A DNA stretch of 48,892 nucleotides from an uncultured Prevotella sp. (lineage in GTDB: Bacteria > Bacteroidota > Bacteroidia > Bacteroidales > Bacteroidaceae): NCBI GenBank assembly GCA_900557035.1, contig USRA01000006.1:1-48892 (forward strand), in the 5' to 3' direction. The notes under the pieces were generated by a model that saw only the letters and a list, made by a program, of their open reading frames with translations, was not told the DNA's origin and did not search any database. The translations under genes were made by a program, and so were the position numbers. Shown here in pieces: positions 32,737 through 42,208 of the stretch (position 1 is its first letter; each line of letters starts with the position of its first letter).

Positions 32737-33948
32737 TTAGATGCCGAGCTTCTTGCGGATATCCTTAGGAATGGCATTCTTGTTTACCATGAAGTCCATA
32801 GTCTTGTAAGCTACGAAAGCCTTGGTCATATACCATGTTCCCTTGTAGTCACCATACTCACCCCATGAGTTCTTTACCATATAGTACTCCTTGCCGTTCT
32901 GGTCCTTAGCGATACCATAGATGTGCATTCCGTGGTCGTCGGTAGTCTCCCAGTTGTCGAAAGCTTCCTGGCGCATAGCCTGGGTAGGAACAACTTCTGG
33001 TGCGTTTACACCAAGTGAATCGAACTTCTCCTTCTTCTCGTCCTTAGAGAGTTTGAACCAGTGGTCTGCGTCTGTACCTGCCATAGAACGAACCTTCTTG
33101 ACGTCGTATGCGATACCGAGACCCTTACGAGTAAAGCCGTCCTCTGTTACGTCGCCACCCCAAGCTATAGTGTAGCCGTTGTTGATAGCGTTGTCGATGA
33201 TCTTGCAAAGGTCATCCATTGGTACGTTGTAGCTCAAAGGCCAACGCCAGTTATCCTGTACCTCAACAGCAAACTTGCTCCACATTGGGTGGTGAGTGTA
33301 GCTGGTGATGGTAACATAATCATCGAGGTTCAAGCCGAGGCTCTGGCAGAATGACTGTGGAGTGTACTGCTTGCCCTGATATGTGAACTTCTCTGGAGTC
33401 TTACCGATATATGAGTCGATGATACCCTGAAGACCGCTCTTCCAGGCAGAAGAAATCTTCTTAGCATTGCTCTTAGCTACAGCCTCTACGTATGGAGTCA
33501 TTACGTCGAAGAACTCACCGAAGTTAGCGAGTGAGTCGCCTGTCAAAGTACCTGGAGCTGGCATTGCGCCCTCCGGTACGATTCCGTAGTGCTGCAAAGC
33601 ATAAAGTACATCGTATGCGCTACCGCCCTGAGAGAAGCTTACGTCGCCGTGCATTCTCACTGCCATAGTGGCGCGGTCCATATAAGTCTTGTTAGCTACG
33701 AACATCTCGCTGAGGTCGTAGGTTTTACCTGTATGCTTCAGAATCTCGCTTTCGAAGTAGCTGAGTGTAGAGTAAGCCCAGCACGTACCGCTGCGGTTCT
33801 GGTCCTTGATGCTTGTAATAGGATTCTGCTTCACTACTGTGAATACAGGCTTGTTCTTTGCAATAGTTGCAGAATCAGTTGCTGATTTCGCATTTGCGCC
33901 AGTGGCAACCATGGCCAACATGGCTGCAACGATCATTGATTTCTTCAT
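32737..33948 (-). CDS. Exported C1-family cysteine peptidase (PepC/bleomycin hydrolase-like)
   Basis: A 403-residue protein with a signal peptide (MKKSMIVAAMLAMVATGANA). The papain-type active site is complete: Gln50 in SIKDQ, Cys56 in SGTCWAYS, His342 in GMHIYGI and Asn360 in MVKNSWGEYG. Overall layout follows bleomycin hydrolase/aminopeptidase C, but that family is normally cytosolic, so export to the periplasm or beyond is the notable feature. It is probably a peptide-scavenging aminopeptidase. A single gene flanked by terminators at both ends. Confidence 0.9.
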   Translation of the reverse strand: MKKSMIVAAMLAMVATGANAKSATDSATIAKNKPVFTVVKQNPITSIKDQNRSGTCWAYSTLSYFESEILKHTGKTYDLSEMFVANKTYMDRATMAVRMHGDVSFSQGGSAYDVLYALQHYGIVPEGAMPAPGTLTGDSLANFGEFFDVMTPYVEAVAKSNAKKISSAWKSGLQGIIDSYIGKTPEKFTYQGKQYTPQSFCQSLGLNLDDYVTITSYTHHPMWSKFAVEVQDNWRWPLSYNVPMDDLCKIIDNAINNGYTIAWGGDVTEDGFTRKGLGIAYDVKKVRSMAGTDADHWFKLSKDEKKEKFDSLGVNAPEVVPTQAMRQEAFDNWETTDDHGMHIYGIAKDQNGKEYYMVKNSWGEYGDYKGTWYMTKAFVAYKTMDFMVNKNAIPKDIRKKLGI

Positions 33949-34006
33949 GAAATTTTTCTCTTAAATTAATAATGTTATTCTATACTTATATCTCTCTATG
34001 AAAAAT

Positions 34007-34030
34007 CCTCAAGTATTGAAAAACTTGAGG
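34007..34030 (-). terminator. Terminator of the aminopeptidase P gene
   Basis: CCTCAAGT (34007-34014) pairs with ACTTGAGG (34023-34030); the minus strand continues with ATTTTT. Confidence 0.75.
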
Positions 34031-34065
34031 GTTCTTCGTTCATTTGCTTGAATGGATTTTTCTAT

Positions 34066-35481
34066 TTAAAGAATCTCTCCTCTGTGGGCTGCCATATAAT
34101 CCTCTACATCCTTTGGATGGTAAGGTATACGGTCGGTTCCGAGGAATCGGCAACCATCCTTGGTGATGAGCACATCATCCTCGATACGGATGCCTCCGAA
34201 GTCTTTGTAGGTCTCAATCTTATCGAAGTTGAGGAACTCTGCACAATGACCTGAAGCCTTCCAGTCGTCGATGAGAGCTGGAATGAAGTAAACGCCTGGC
34301 TCGTCTGTTACTACGAAGCCTTCTTCAAGGCGGCGACCCATACGCAGGCAGTTTGTACCAAACTGTTCCAGGTTAGGGCGAACTTCATCATCAAAGCCAA
34401 CGTTTATCTGGTCGAGGTTCTCCATATCGTGAACATCCATACCCATCATGTGTCCCAATCCGTGAGGCAGGAACATAGCGTGGGCACCAGCACGTACAGC
34501 CTCTTCTGTATCACCTTTGGCAAGGCCTAACTCTTTCATACGGTCGAAGAGCAAGCGGCATACGGCAAAGTGGACATCAGCCCACTTCACACCTGGCTTT
34601 GCAACTTCCAGAGCGTAGTCGTGACAAGCCTCTACGATAGAGTAGATTTCCAACTGGCGTTGGCTGAACTTACCGCTGACAGGCATTGTACGGGTATGGT
34701 CTGAACAGTAATTGTTCATAGTCTCTGCACCTGCATCACAAAGTGCCAGTCTTCCTTCCTCGAGCAGATTCATAGATGGATAACCATGCTGAATCTCTCC
34801 ATGCTGGCTGAAGATAGTAGGGAAACTAACCATTGCTCCATAAGAGTGAGCAATTCCGCTTACCTGTCCTGCTACATATTTTTCTGTGATTCCTGGGCGG
34901 ACGAGCTTCATAGCAGTGGTGTGCATCTTATATCCGATAACAGAAGCACGCTCCAATTCCTCAATTTCCTCTGGAGTCTTGGTAGAACGCATCTTGACAA
35001 CCGCCTTGATGAGATCCATGCTGGCTTCCTCTTTCTGCTGGTTTGGATGAATTCCGAGAAGGTCAAATACCTGAAGCTTGATATCATAGCGGTAAGGTGG
35101 CAAGAAGTGAATCTTGCGTTTCTTCGCCATAGCATCATTGCAGATGGTCTTCAGGCTCTTCATTGGTGCTGAATTATGTACGCCCACCTGCTCTGCGAGA
35201 TCGTGGACGCTATCTACGCTTCCGTACCATACAATATCTACCAAGTCGATATCATCACCGATTAAAGTTTCGATATCGTTATCTATGTCAATTACACCAA
35301 CCAAACCGTCTCGCTGCAAACCGAAATAGTACAGGAATGTTGAGTCCTGGCGGAATGGGTAATATCCGTTATTAGGGAAATTACAAGGTGAATTGTTGTT
35401 TCCGAAAAGAATAATGACGCCGCTCTTGACGAGCTTCTTAAGCTCTTGTCTGCGGCTGATATAAGTGTCCTTACTAAACAT
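34066..35481 (-). CDS. Aminopeptidase P family (Xaa-Pro) metallopeptidase
   Basis: A 471-residue M24 enzyme. The N-terminal creatinase-like domain begins with SRRQELKKLVKSGVIILFG. The five metal ligands of the pita-bread domain can be seen: Asp249 (LCDAGAE), Asp261 (CSDHTRT), His344 (GLGHMMGMDVHD), Glu394 (DEPGVY) and Glu434 (GGIRIEDD). It should remove N-terminal residues that precede proline. There is no signal peptide, so it acts in the cytosol, where it could finish peptides taken up after extracellular proteolysis. The -7-like TAACTTTG lies at 35517-35510 on the minus strand. Confidence 0.94.
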   Translation of the reverse strand: MFSKDTYISRRQELKKLVKSGVIILFGNNNSPCNFPNNGYYPFRQDSTFLYYFGLQRDGLVGVIDIDNDIETLIGDDIDLVDIVWYGSVDSVHDLAEQVGVHNSAPMKSLKTICNDAMAKKRKIHFLPPYRYDIKLQVFDLLGIHPNQQKEEASMDLIKAVVKMRSTKTPEEIEELERASVIGYKMHTTAMKLVRPGITEKYVAGQVSGIAHSYGAMVSFPTIFSQHGEIQHGYPSMNLLEEGRLALCDAGAETMNNYCSDHTRTMPVSGKFSQRQLEIYSIVEACHDYALEVAKPGVKWADVHFAVCRLLFDRMKELGLAKGDTEEAVRAGAHAMFLPHGLGHMMGMDVHDMENLDQINVGFDDEVRPNLEQFGTNCLRMGRRLEEGFVVTDEPGVYFIPALIDDWKASGHCAEFLNFDKIETYKDFGGIRIEDDVLITKDGCRFLGTDRIPYHPKDVEDYMAAHRGEIL

Positions 35482-35540
35482 ATTTTTAGAATTTTACTTT
35501 ATTTTGCTGCAAAGTTAGCAATTATTTCGCAAAAATGTAT

Positions 35541-35548
35541 TATCTTTG
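35541..35548 (+). promoter_or_regulatory. -7 element upstream of the patatin-like gene
   Basis: TATCTTTG is a strong -7 box with a poor -33 partner. It gives a leader of about 185 nt, in which I see no gene or strong hairpin. Confidence 0.5.
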
Positions 35549-35738
35549 CAATCAAAAATAGAAAAAACTAGCGAATTTATAAATAATTAATATAAAAATG
35601 CTCTTTTTGAGGGACAAAATGTAAGAAAATGAGTTTTCTCAGAGTGCAAATCGTTAGTAATGCAGAGAGTGATAATCTGTAAGAGTATGAATGTTGATTA
35701 GTGTAATGCAATCAAAAAACAGTGGAAGGATAAAGGTT

Positions 35739-36581
35739 ATGAAGTTGAATTTGGAAAAAACTGGTTTGGTCTTGGAAGGTGGAGGTATGCGTGGCGTCTT
35801 TACCAGTGGCGTACTTGATGCTTTTATGAAGCATGATGTTTATTTCCCATATACGGTGGCGGTGTCGGCAGGTGCATGTAATGGTATGTCGTACATCAGT
35901 CGCCAGCCGCGTCGTGCCCGTATCTCAAATATCGATTATTTGGCGAGGTATCAGTATATCGGCATCCGACATCTGGTAACGCAAGGGTGTATTTTCGACC
36001 GTGAGTTGCTTTACGATAAGTTTCCGAATCTGTTGCTTCCTTACGATTTTGATACCTATTTTAAATATGCCGACCGATTCGAGATGGTTACCACGAATTG
36101 TCTTACGGGCAAGCCTATGTATCTTTCGGAAAATCATGATCGGCAGCGTGCCCTTGATATTGTGCGTGCTTCCAGCAGTTTGCCATACGTGAGTAAAATC
36201 GTGGATGTGGATGGTATCCCAATGCTCGATGGTGGAATAGCAGACAGTATTCCCGTGATGAGAGCTATAGACAAAGGTTATGAGCACAATGTGGTTGTCT
36301 TGACCCGCAACAAAGGTTGGAGAGATACTGGCAAAGATAGAAAGCTACCTTATTTATATAAGAACTATCCGCGCCTGCGAGTGGTCTTGAGTCATCGGCA
36401 TAAGGTTTATAATGAGCAGATTCAACTGATTGATGATTTGGAGGCTGCTGGCAAAATAACTTGTATCCGTCCGATTCGTCCAATGGAAGTAGGGCGCATA
36501 GAGAAGGATACGGATAAGTTAGAACGTCTCTATGAAGAAGGATTTATGCTGGGAGAAAAGTTTTGTGAGAAATTCCTATAA
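35739..36581 (+). CDS. Patatin-like phospholipase (RssA/YjjU type)
   Basis: A 280-residue serine hydrolase. The oxyanion motif GGGMRG and the nucleophile in VAVSAGACNG (in place of the strict GxSxG, the residue two before the serine is Ala) lie in the first 50 residues; the catalytic Asp is in MLDGGIADSIP. This is the small bacterial patatin group with a likely lipid acyl hydrolase role. The ATG at 35739 is chosen over an upstream ATG at 35691 because MKLNLEKTGLVLEGGG is the family start. No signal peptide. Confidence 0.86.
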   Translation: MKLNLEKTGLVLEGGGMRGVFTSGVLDAFMKHDVYFPYTVAVSAGACNGMSYISRQPRRARISNIDYLARYQYIGIRHLVTQGCIFDRELLYDKFPNLLLPYDFDTYFKYADRFEMVTTNCLTGKPMYLSENHDRQRALDIVRASSSLPYVSKIVDVDGIPMLDGGIADSIPVMRAIDKGYEHNVVVLTRNKGWRDTGKDRKLPYLYKNYPRLRVVLSHRHKVYNEQIQLIDDLEAAGKITCIRPIRPMEVGRIEKDTDKLERLYEEGFMLGEKFCEKFL

Positions 36582-36628
36582 TGAAGTTCTCATTATGGAT
36601 TCCTGATATGGAATACTCTTTATGAAGC

Positions 36629-36670
36629 AGCCTGTTCTCAAAACACGAGTTTCTGTTTAGAGAACAGGCT
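36629..36670 (+). terminator. Terminator of the patatin-like gene
   Basis: AGCCTGTTCTC (36629-36639) pairs with GAGAACAGGCT (36660-36670), followed by ATTCTT. Three short TATATATG segments follow. Confidence 0.75.
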
Positions 36671-36748
36671 ATTCTTATATATATGCTCACCTTTAATATA
36701 TATGCTTATTTTTTATATATGCCCATCCTGCAGATTGGCTTTAGCCTA

Positions 36749-37426
36749 TTATTCTTTAAGCAAGTCGGGTCTTAATCGCTTGGTTCGTTCCATTGCCTGG
36801 TCAAACTCCCACTGGCGGATTTTTGCTTCATTGCCGCTAAGCAGGATTTCAGGAACCTTCCAACCCTTGTAGTCTGAAGGACGGGTGTAGATAGGAGCTG
36901 ACAGAATGTCGTCTTGGAAGCAGTCGGAGAGGGCACTTTGTTCATCGCTGATGACTCCTGGTACGAGGCGGATTACCGCATCTGAAATAATAGCTGCTGC
37001 CAGTTCGCCGCCCGTGAGCACATAATCACCTACGCTGATTTCTCTGGTAATAAGATGATCGCGCACGCGCTGATCGATTCCCTTGTAGTGACCGCAGAGG
37101 ATGATGAGGTTTCCACCCAGCGACATTTCGTTGGCTATCTTCTGGTTGAAGGTCTCGCCATCCGGAGATACATAGATGACGTCATCGTAGTCACGCTCTG
37201 CCTTCAGGGCAGTGATGCATCGGTCTATTGGTTCGCATTGCATCACCATTCCGGCGCTTCCTCCGTATGGATAGTCGTCCACTCGTTTCCATTTATCTAA
37301 TGTATAGTCGCGCAAGTTGTGGAGATGGATCTCTGCGAGGCCCTTCTTCTGCGCACGTGCCAGGATAGATTCATTGAAGAATCCCTCCAGCATCTCTGGT
37401 AATACTGTAATAATGTCTATTCTCAT
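36749..37426 (-). CDS. trmD: tRNA (guanine-N1-)-methyltransferase
   Basis: A 225-residue SPOUT enzyme that methylates G37 of tRNAs to prevent frameshifting. The start at 37426 gives [13 protein letters not shown]; the frame extends 13 codons further only across the promoter. The AdoMet trefoil knot shows [15 protein letters not shown] and [15 protein letters not shown]; the catalytic Asp is in the RPSDYKGW region. It stands alone here, not in the rpsP-rimM-trmD-rplS operon of many bacteria. Confidence 0.95.
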   Translation of the reverse strand: MRIDIITVLPEMLEGFFNESILARAQKKGLAEIHLHNLRDYTLDKWKRVDDYPYGGSAGMVMQCEPIDRCITALKAERDYDDVIYVSPDGETFNQKIANEMSLGGNLIILCGHYKGIDQRVRDHLITREISVGDYVLTGGELAAAIISDAVIRLVPGVISDEQSALSDCFQDDILSAPIYTRPSDYKGWKVPEILLSGNEAKIRQWEFDQAMERTKRLRPDLLKE

Positions 37427-37434
37427 AACATCTG

Positions 37435-37466
37435 CAAAGATAATAAATAATGTGTATAGCGCCAAA
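37435..37466 (-). promoter_or_regulatory. Promoter of trmD
   Basis: On the minus strand TTTG (37466-37463) precedes TATCTTTG (37442-37435) by 20 bp. The -7 box ends 8 nt before the ATG at 37426, so the leader is only a few nucleotides. Confidence 0.7.
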
Positions 37467-37691
37467 TGTTTTATCGTTTTTCTTTTTCTTCTGCAATTGT
37501 TTTCTTATTTTCTGATGCTTTTACTATTGTTTTCTTGCCTTTCTTGTATTTTTACTTTGAATTCTTTATTTATAGTGGAAAAATACCATTCTTACGCATA
37601 AATATGCAACAAATTCATCAAAAAAACAAGAAAAATGCTAGCAAAATGATAAATTTTCAATAAAATGTGCTACTATTTGCGGAAAAACTCG
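37467..37691. other. AT-rich spacer between trmD and the aconitase gene
   Basis: No gene supported. It is dominated by T-rich then A-rich stretches and contains only short spurious open frames. The two flanking genes are transcribed away from it. Confidence 0.5.
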
Positions 37692-37699
37692 TATATTTG
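37692..37699 (+). promoter_or_regulatory. -7 element of the aconitase gene
   Basis: TATATTTG fits the -7 consensus; no clear -33 box at the right distance. The leader is about 85 nt and contains GTGTGCGCACAC (37741-37752), a perfect 12-bp palindrome. Confidence 0.45.
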
Positions 37700-37786
37700 C
37701 AAACAAAAAAGTTCGGTAGTGCGTATTATGCTGTTGTATGGTGTGCGCACACGAATGTATAATTAATCAAATAATTAGTGAATAAG

Positions 37787-40045
37787 ATGATACTGGACAT
37801 TGAAATGCTGAGAAGCTTTTATGCTTCGTATTCGGAAAGTGTAAAACAGGCCAAGGCTACTGTGAAACGACCTCTCACTTATGCCGAGAAGGTGCTTTTT
37901 GCGCATCTTTTCGACCCTGCTGAGTTGCGCCCATATAAAAGAGGTATAGAATATGTGGATTTCCGACCTAACCGCGTGGCGATGCAGGATGCTACCGCTC
38001 AGATGGCGCTCTTGCAGTTTATGAACGCTGGTAAGGACAAAGTGGCTGTTCCTGCTTCAGTACATTGTGATCACTTGATTCGTGCAGACGTGGGTGCTAC
38101 TCATGACCTTCCTGAAGCATGTAAGACCAATAAGGAGGTATATGACTTTCTGAAGTCGGTCTCTCAGAAATATCATATAGGATTCTGGGGACCAGGTGCT
38201 GGTATCATTCATCAGGTGGTGCTTGAAAACTATGCATTCCCTGGAGGTATGATGGTAGGTACCGATTCTCATACGCCTAATGCCGGCGGTCTCGGTATGG
38301 TAGCTGTTGGTGTCGGTGGCGCTGATGCCGTGGATGTGCTTACAGGTCAGCCTTGGGAGCTCAAGATGCCTCGCCTCATCGGTGTGCATCTCACAGGCAA
38401 GCTCTCTGGTTGGGCTACTCCTAAGGATGTGATTCTTGAAATCCTGGGTATCCTCACCGTAAAGGGTGGTACCAATGCCATTCTTGAATACTTCGGAGAT
38501 GGTCTGGATAACATCTCTACTACCGGTAAGGCTACCATCTGTAATATGGGTGCAGAGCTGGGTGCTACCTGCTCTATCTTCCCCTTCGACCAGAATGCCA
38601 GCGAGTATCTCCGCAAGACAGGTCGTGAGGAGATTGCTTCTCTTGCCCAGAAGAACGCTGCCGAACTTCGTGCTGATGATGAGGTGCTTGCCAATCCGTC
38701 AGCTTTCTACGACCAGATTGTAGAAATCGACCTCTCTAAGGTGGAGCCTCATCTTAATGGTCCGTTTACTCCGGATGCTGCAACTCCTATCTCTCACATG
38801 AAGGCGAAGGGTCCGGCTAATGATTATCCTATGGTGGTAGAAGTAGGATTGGTGGGTAGCTGTACCAACTCTTCCTATCAGGATCTGGCCCGTGCGGCAA
38901 GTGTAGCCCGTCAGGCTTACGAGAAGGGTATCCAGGTGAAGGGTCAGCTCATCATCAACCCTGGTTCTGAGCAGATTCGCTATACAGCAGAGCGTGATGG
39001 AATCCTCGATGACTTCAAGAAGATTGGAGCCTTGATCATGACCAATGCCTGCGGTCCTTGCATCGGACAGTGGAAGCGTCATACCGACGATAACACCCGC
39101 AAGAATGCCATCGTCACCTCTTTCAATAGAAACTTCCGCCGTCGTGCTGATGGCAACCCTAATACATTTGCCTTCATCGGTAGCCCTGAGCTCACCGTGG
39201 CGCTCACCATCGCTGGCCGTCTGGATTTCAATCCTGCCACCGATACCTTATTAGATAAGGATGGCAACAGCGTGAAGCTCGATGCGCCTACTGGTTTCAC
39301 CTTCCCTCCTAAGGGATTCGCCGTAGAAGACAAGGGCTTCATCGCTCCTAGCGAGGCGAATGCCAACATTGAGGTGGTGATTGCTCCAGATAGCAACCGC
39401 CTGCAGAAGCTGGCTCCATTCGCTCCTTGGGATGGAAAGAACCTGGTAGATATGCCTCTCCTCATCAAGACCGAGGGCAAGTGTACCACCGACCATATCT
39501 CAATGGCTGGTCCGTGGTTGAAGTTCCGCGGACATCTTCAGAATATCTCTGATAACCTGCTGATGGGTGCCGTCAACGCCTTCAATAGCGAGAGCAACAA
39601 GGTGAAGAACCAGTTGGATGGCAAGTATGTGGAGGTTTCTACTGCGGCCAAGGCTTACAAGGCGCAGGGCATCAGCAGCATCGTGGTGGCTGAAGATAAC
39701 TACGGCGAAGGCTCATCTCGTGAGCATGCAGCCATGGAGCCTCGTTTCCTGAACGTGAAGGTGATTCTCGCTAAGAGCTTTGCCCGTATCCATGAGACCA
39801 ACCTGAAGAAGCAGGGTATGCTTGCCCTTACCTTCTGTAACAAGGATGATTATAATAAGGTACAGGAAGACGACCGCATCTCTCTGACCGGGTTGAAGGA
39901 GTTTGCTCCAGGTTCTAAACTCACCGTCACCTTGAAGCACAAGGATGGTTCTGATGATAGTTTCGAGGTAGAGCATACTTATAATGATACACAGATAGCA
40001 TGGTTTAAGGCTGGTTCTGCATTGAACTTTGCAGCTAAAAAGTAA
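37787..40045 (+). CDS. Aconitate hydratase (mitochondrial type)
   Basis: A 752-residue 4Fe-4S enzyme converting citrate to isocitrate. The ATG at 37787 is taken rather than the GTG nine bases upstream. Cluster ligands appear in VGSCTNSS and [10 protein letters not shown]; substrate residues in [11 protein letters not shown] and in [13 protein letters not shown] of the C-terminal swivelling domain. Sequence and order match the mitochondrial-type aconitase found in Bacteroidota rather than AcnB. Citrate synthase follows 33 nt later with no terminator, so they form an operon for the oxidative TCA branch. A 24-nt segment around the stop codon is duplicated in the spacer. Confidence 0.94.
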   Translation: MILDIEMLRSFYASYSESVKQAKATVKRPLTYAEKVLFAHLFDPAELRPYKRGIEYVDFRPNRVAMQDATAQMALLQFMNAGKDKVAVPASVHCDHLIRADVGATHDLPEACKTNKEVYDFLKSVSQKYHIGFWGPGAGIIHQVVLENYAFPGGMMVGTDSHTPNAGGLGMVAVGVGGADAVDVLTGQPWELKMPRLIGVHLTGKLSGWATPKDVILEILGILTVKGGTNAILEYFGDGLDNISTTGKATICNMGAELGATCSIFPFDQNASEYLRKTGREEIASLAQKNAAELRADDEVLANPSAFYDQIVEIDLSKVEPHLNGPFTPDAATPISHMKAKGPANDYPMVVEVGLVGSCTNSSYQDLARAASVARQAYEKGIQVKGQLIINPGSEQIRYTAERDGILDDFKKIGALIMTNACGPCIGQWKRHTDDNTRKNAIVTSFNRNFRRRADGNPNTFAFIGSPELTVALTIAGRLDFNPATDTLLDKDGNSVKLDAPTGFTFPPKGFAVEDKGFIAPSEANANIEVVIAPDSNRLQKLAPFAPWDGKNLVDMPLLIKTEGKCTTDHISMAGPWLKFRGHLQNISDNLLMGAVNAFNSESNKVKNQLDGKYVEVSTAAKAYKAQGISSIVVAEDNYGEGSSREHAAMEPRFLNVKVILAKSFARIHETNLKKQGMLALTFCNKDDYNKVQEDDRISLTGLKEFAPGSKLTVTLKHKDGSDDSFEVEHTYNDTQIAWFKAGSALNFAAKK

Positions 40046-40080
40046 CAGCTATAGCCTTGCAGCTAAAAAGTAACAGTTAT
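40029..40080 (+). repeat. Duplicated segment at the aconitase stop
   Basis: TTGCAGCTAAAAAGTAACAG plus (C/T)TAT occurs at 40029 and again at 40057, so the aconitase stop codon and its context are repeated just before the citrate synthase ATG. The 28-nt period suggests a recent tandem duplication. Confidence 0.85.
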
Positions 40081-41425
40081 GAATAAAGAATATTTAATAT
40101 ATAAACTAAGTGATGAGGTAAAGAACTCATGCAAGATTGATAAGGATGCATTCACCAAGTTCAACGTAAAGCGTGGACTTCGTAATGAGGATGGCTCTGG
40201 TGTGCTAGTAGGATTGACCAATATCGGTAACGTTGTGGGTTACGAGCGCGATGAGAATGGTAAGCTGATGCCTACCGAGGGTAAGCTCTATTATCGTGGC
40301 TACGAACTTGACGACCTCGTTACTCCTCTCTTGAAGGAGAAGCGATTCGGTTTCGAGGAGGTTGCCTTTCTGCTCCTTTCCGGTCAGCTGCCGGATAAGG
40401 AGGAGCTGGAGGCTTTCAAGGAACTCCTGAACGACAACATGCCGCTCGACCACCGTACCATCACCCACATCATCGAGTTGGAGGGTTCTAACATCATGAA
40501 CATCCTGGCTCGATGCGTGCTAGAAATGTACACCTTCGATCCGAACCCTGACGATATCAGCCGCGACAACCTGATGCGTCAGAGCGTGGAGTTGATTGCT
40601 AAGTTCCCAACCATCATCGCCTACGCATACAACATCTATCGTCACTCTGTGCAGGGCAGAAGCTTGCACATTCGTCATCCACGCGAGAATCTCTCCATCG
40701 CTGAGAATTTCCTCTATATGATGAAGCACGAGAACTACTCAGAGTTGGATGCGCGTATGCTCGATCTGCTCCTCATCATCCAGGCTGAACATGGTGGTGG
40801 TAATAACTCTACCTTTACGGTGCGTGTTACTTCTTCTACCCGCACGGATACCTACAGCTCTATCGCTGCCGGTATCGGTAGCTTGAAGGGACCTCTTCAT
40901 GGTGGTGCCAACATTAAGGTCATCAACATGTTCCATCATCTGAAGGAGGCTATCAAGGATTGGACCAATGTAAATGAACTTGATATCTACCTGAAGCGCA
41001 TGCTCAACAAGGAGGCTTATGATAAGACAGGTCTTATCTATGGTATCGGTCATGCGGTTTATACCTTGAGCGATCCTCGTGCCGTAGAGCTGAAGCGACT
41101 GGCTGGCGAGCTTGCCAAGGAGAAGGGTAGAGAGGATGAGTACAACTTCCTGAAGCTTATCGAGCAGGAGGGCATCAAGTGCCTGCAGGAGCATCGCGGA
41201 GGCAGCAAGCCTGCCTGTGCCAACCTGGACTTCTATAGCGGTTTCATCTATGAGATGATTGGTCTTCCACAGGAGATTTATACTCCTATCTTTGCTATGG
41301 CGCGTATAGTGGGTTGGACAGCTCATCGCATCGAAGAGCTTAATTTTGAGGGCCGCCGCATTATTCGTCCTGCTTACAAGAATATCCTGGGTGAGCTGGA
41401 TTATACTCCATTGGGTGAGAGATAA
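40079..41425 (+). CDS. gltA: Citrate synthase
   Basis: A 448-residue enzyme condensing oxaloacetate and acetyl-CoA. The active site is visible: GPLHGGAN (first His), YGIGHAVYTLSDPR (second His) and ANLDFYSG (Asp). It is longer at the N-terminus than the E. coli enzyme, and the AEHGGGNNSTFTVRVTSST segment is typical of this Bacteroidota/clostridial subgroup. Second gene of the acn-gltA unit. No isocitrate dehydrogenase gene follows within the window. Confidence 0.94.
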   Translation: MNKEYLIYKLSDEVKNSCKIDKDAFTKFNVKRGLRNEDGSGVLVGLTNIGNVVGYERDENGKLMPTEGKLYYRGYELDDLVTPLLKEKRFGFEEVAFLLLSGQLPDKEELEAFKELLNDNMPLDHRTITHIIELEGSNIMNILARCVLEMYTFDPNPDDISRDNLMRQSVELIAKFPTIIAYAYNIYRHSVQGRSLHIRHPRENLSIAENFLYMMKHENYSELDARMLDLLLIIQAEHGGGNNSTFTVRVTSSTRTDTYSSIAAGIGSLKGPLHGGANIKVINMFHHLKEAIKDWTNVNELDIYLKRMLNKEAYDKTGLIYGIGHAVYTLSDPRAVELKRLAGELAKEKGREDEYNFLKLIEQEGIKCLQEHRGGSKPACANLDFYSGFIYEMIGLPQEIYTPIFAMARIVGWTAHRIEELNFEGRRIIRPAYKNILGELDYTPLGER

Positions 41426-41461
41426 AAGATTTACATTAAGTAATAAATACATAGTATTTTA

Positions 41462-41497
41462 AAAAGGGCAATATTTCTATGAGTATTGCCCTTTTAT
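41462..41497 (+). terminator. Terminator of acn-gltA
   Basis: AAAAGGGCAATA (41462-41473) and TATTGCCCTTTT (41484-41495) pair perfectly and run into T. Confidence 0.88.
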
Positions 41498-41640
41498 TTG
41501 GTGTGTATATAGGTATATGCTTTTCTTTCTGGCTGTAGTCTTATTTTTGATATTAAATAGCGTATCTTGTTTTTAAAACGGCTTCTTTATAAAATATTTT
41601 AGTGAAAGATAGTTAAGAAAATGATGTTTGGAGAAAAATA

Positions 41641-41672
41641 TTTGCAGATTACAGATAAATGTAGTATCTTTG
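41641..41672 (+). promoter_or_regulatory. Promoter of the 120-aa membrane protein gene
   Basis: TTTG (41641-41644) and TATCTTTG (41665-41672) are 20 bp apart. A leader of about 125 nt follows, with a possible stem GATAGG/CCTATT near 41739-41765. Confidence 0.75.
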
Positions 41673-41800
41673 GCAACGGAATGCCTGTCATTCAGATAAG
41701 CTATAGTAAACAGTTATGATAAAAAGAGTATAAGCGGATAGGTGTTGTCTGTAGATAGCCTATTAGACTGATATCTAAATAAGAGGAGTAATAATAGTTA

Positions 41801-42163
41801 ATGGAAAAAGAATTTGAAGAATATTGGAGCGCACATAGCAAGAGATTGCTTTTGAATGCTCCTGGTAAATTAAGACAGGAATACCTGGAATCAACGAAAT
41901 TAGATACGCCTATGGATTGGGTGTGTTATATCTTTCCTGTGGCTGCAGGTATTCTCATTCAGCCTTATGTCAATCTGAAGAGTGAGGTGCTGGCTTGGGC
42001 AATTATTTTATTGATTGTGGTGGTACTGTTTGTTCTTTTGCAGATGGTAAAGCCTTTTTTCCAGAAAAAGAAGTCAACCATCCAGGCAACTGATCAGATA
42101 AAACAGTATTACTACGAAAGATATAAGAAATATGGTCTGGATAAAATGGAGCCTTGGAATTAA
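41801..42163 (+). CDS. Small membrane protein, unknown function
   Basis: A 120-residue protein with two predicted membrane helices (about 38-57 and 64-85) between charged cytosolic-looking ends; the end is Tyr/Lys-rich (IKQYYYERYKKYGLDKMEPWN, of which the last residues lie in the terminator stem). I do not recognise a family. It has its own good promoter and a terminator, so it is a real single-gene unit. Confidence 0.72.
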   Translation: MEKEFEEYWSAHSKRLLLNAPGKLRQEYLESTKLDTPMDWVCYIFPVAAGILIQPYVNLKSEVLAWAIILLIVVVLFVLLQMVKPFFQKKKSTIQATDQIKQYYYERYKKYGLDKMEPWN

Positions 42164-42176
42164 GGCTCCATTTTTC
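42143..42176 (+). terminator. Terminator overlapping the gene end
   Basis: AAAATGGAGCCTT (42143-42155) pairs with AAGGCTCCATTTT (42162-42174). The last codons lie in the left arm and loop, and the stop codon (42161-42163) overlaps the start of the right arm. Confidence 0.88.
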
Positions 42177-42208
42177 TTGCGATTATATAGTCTTATGACA
42201 TCATATTT

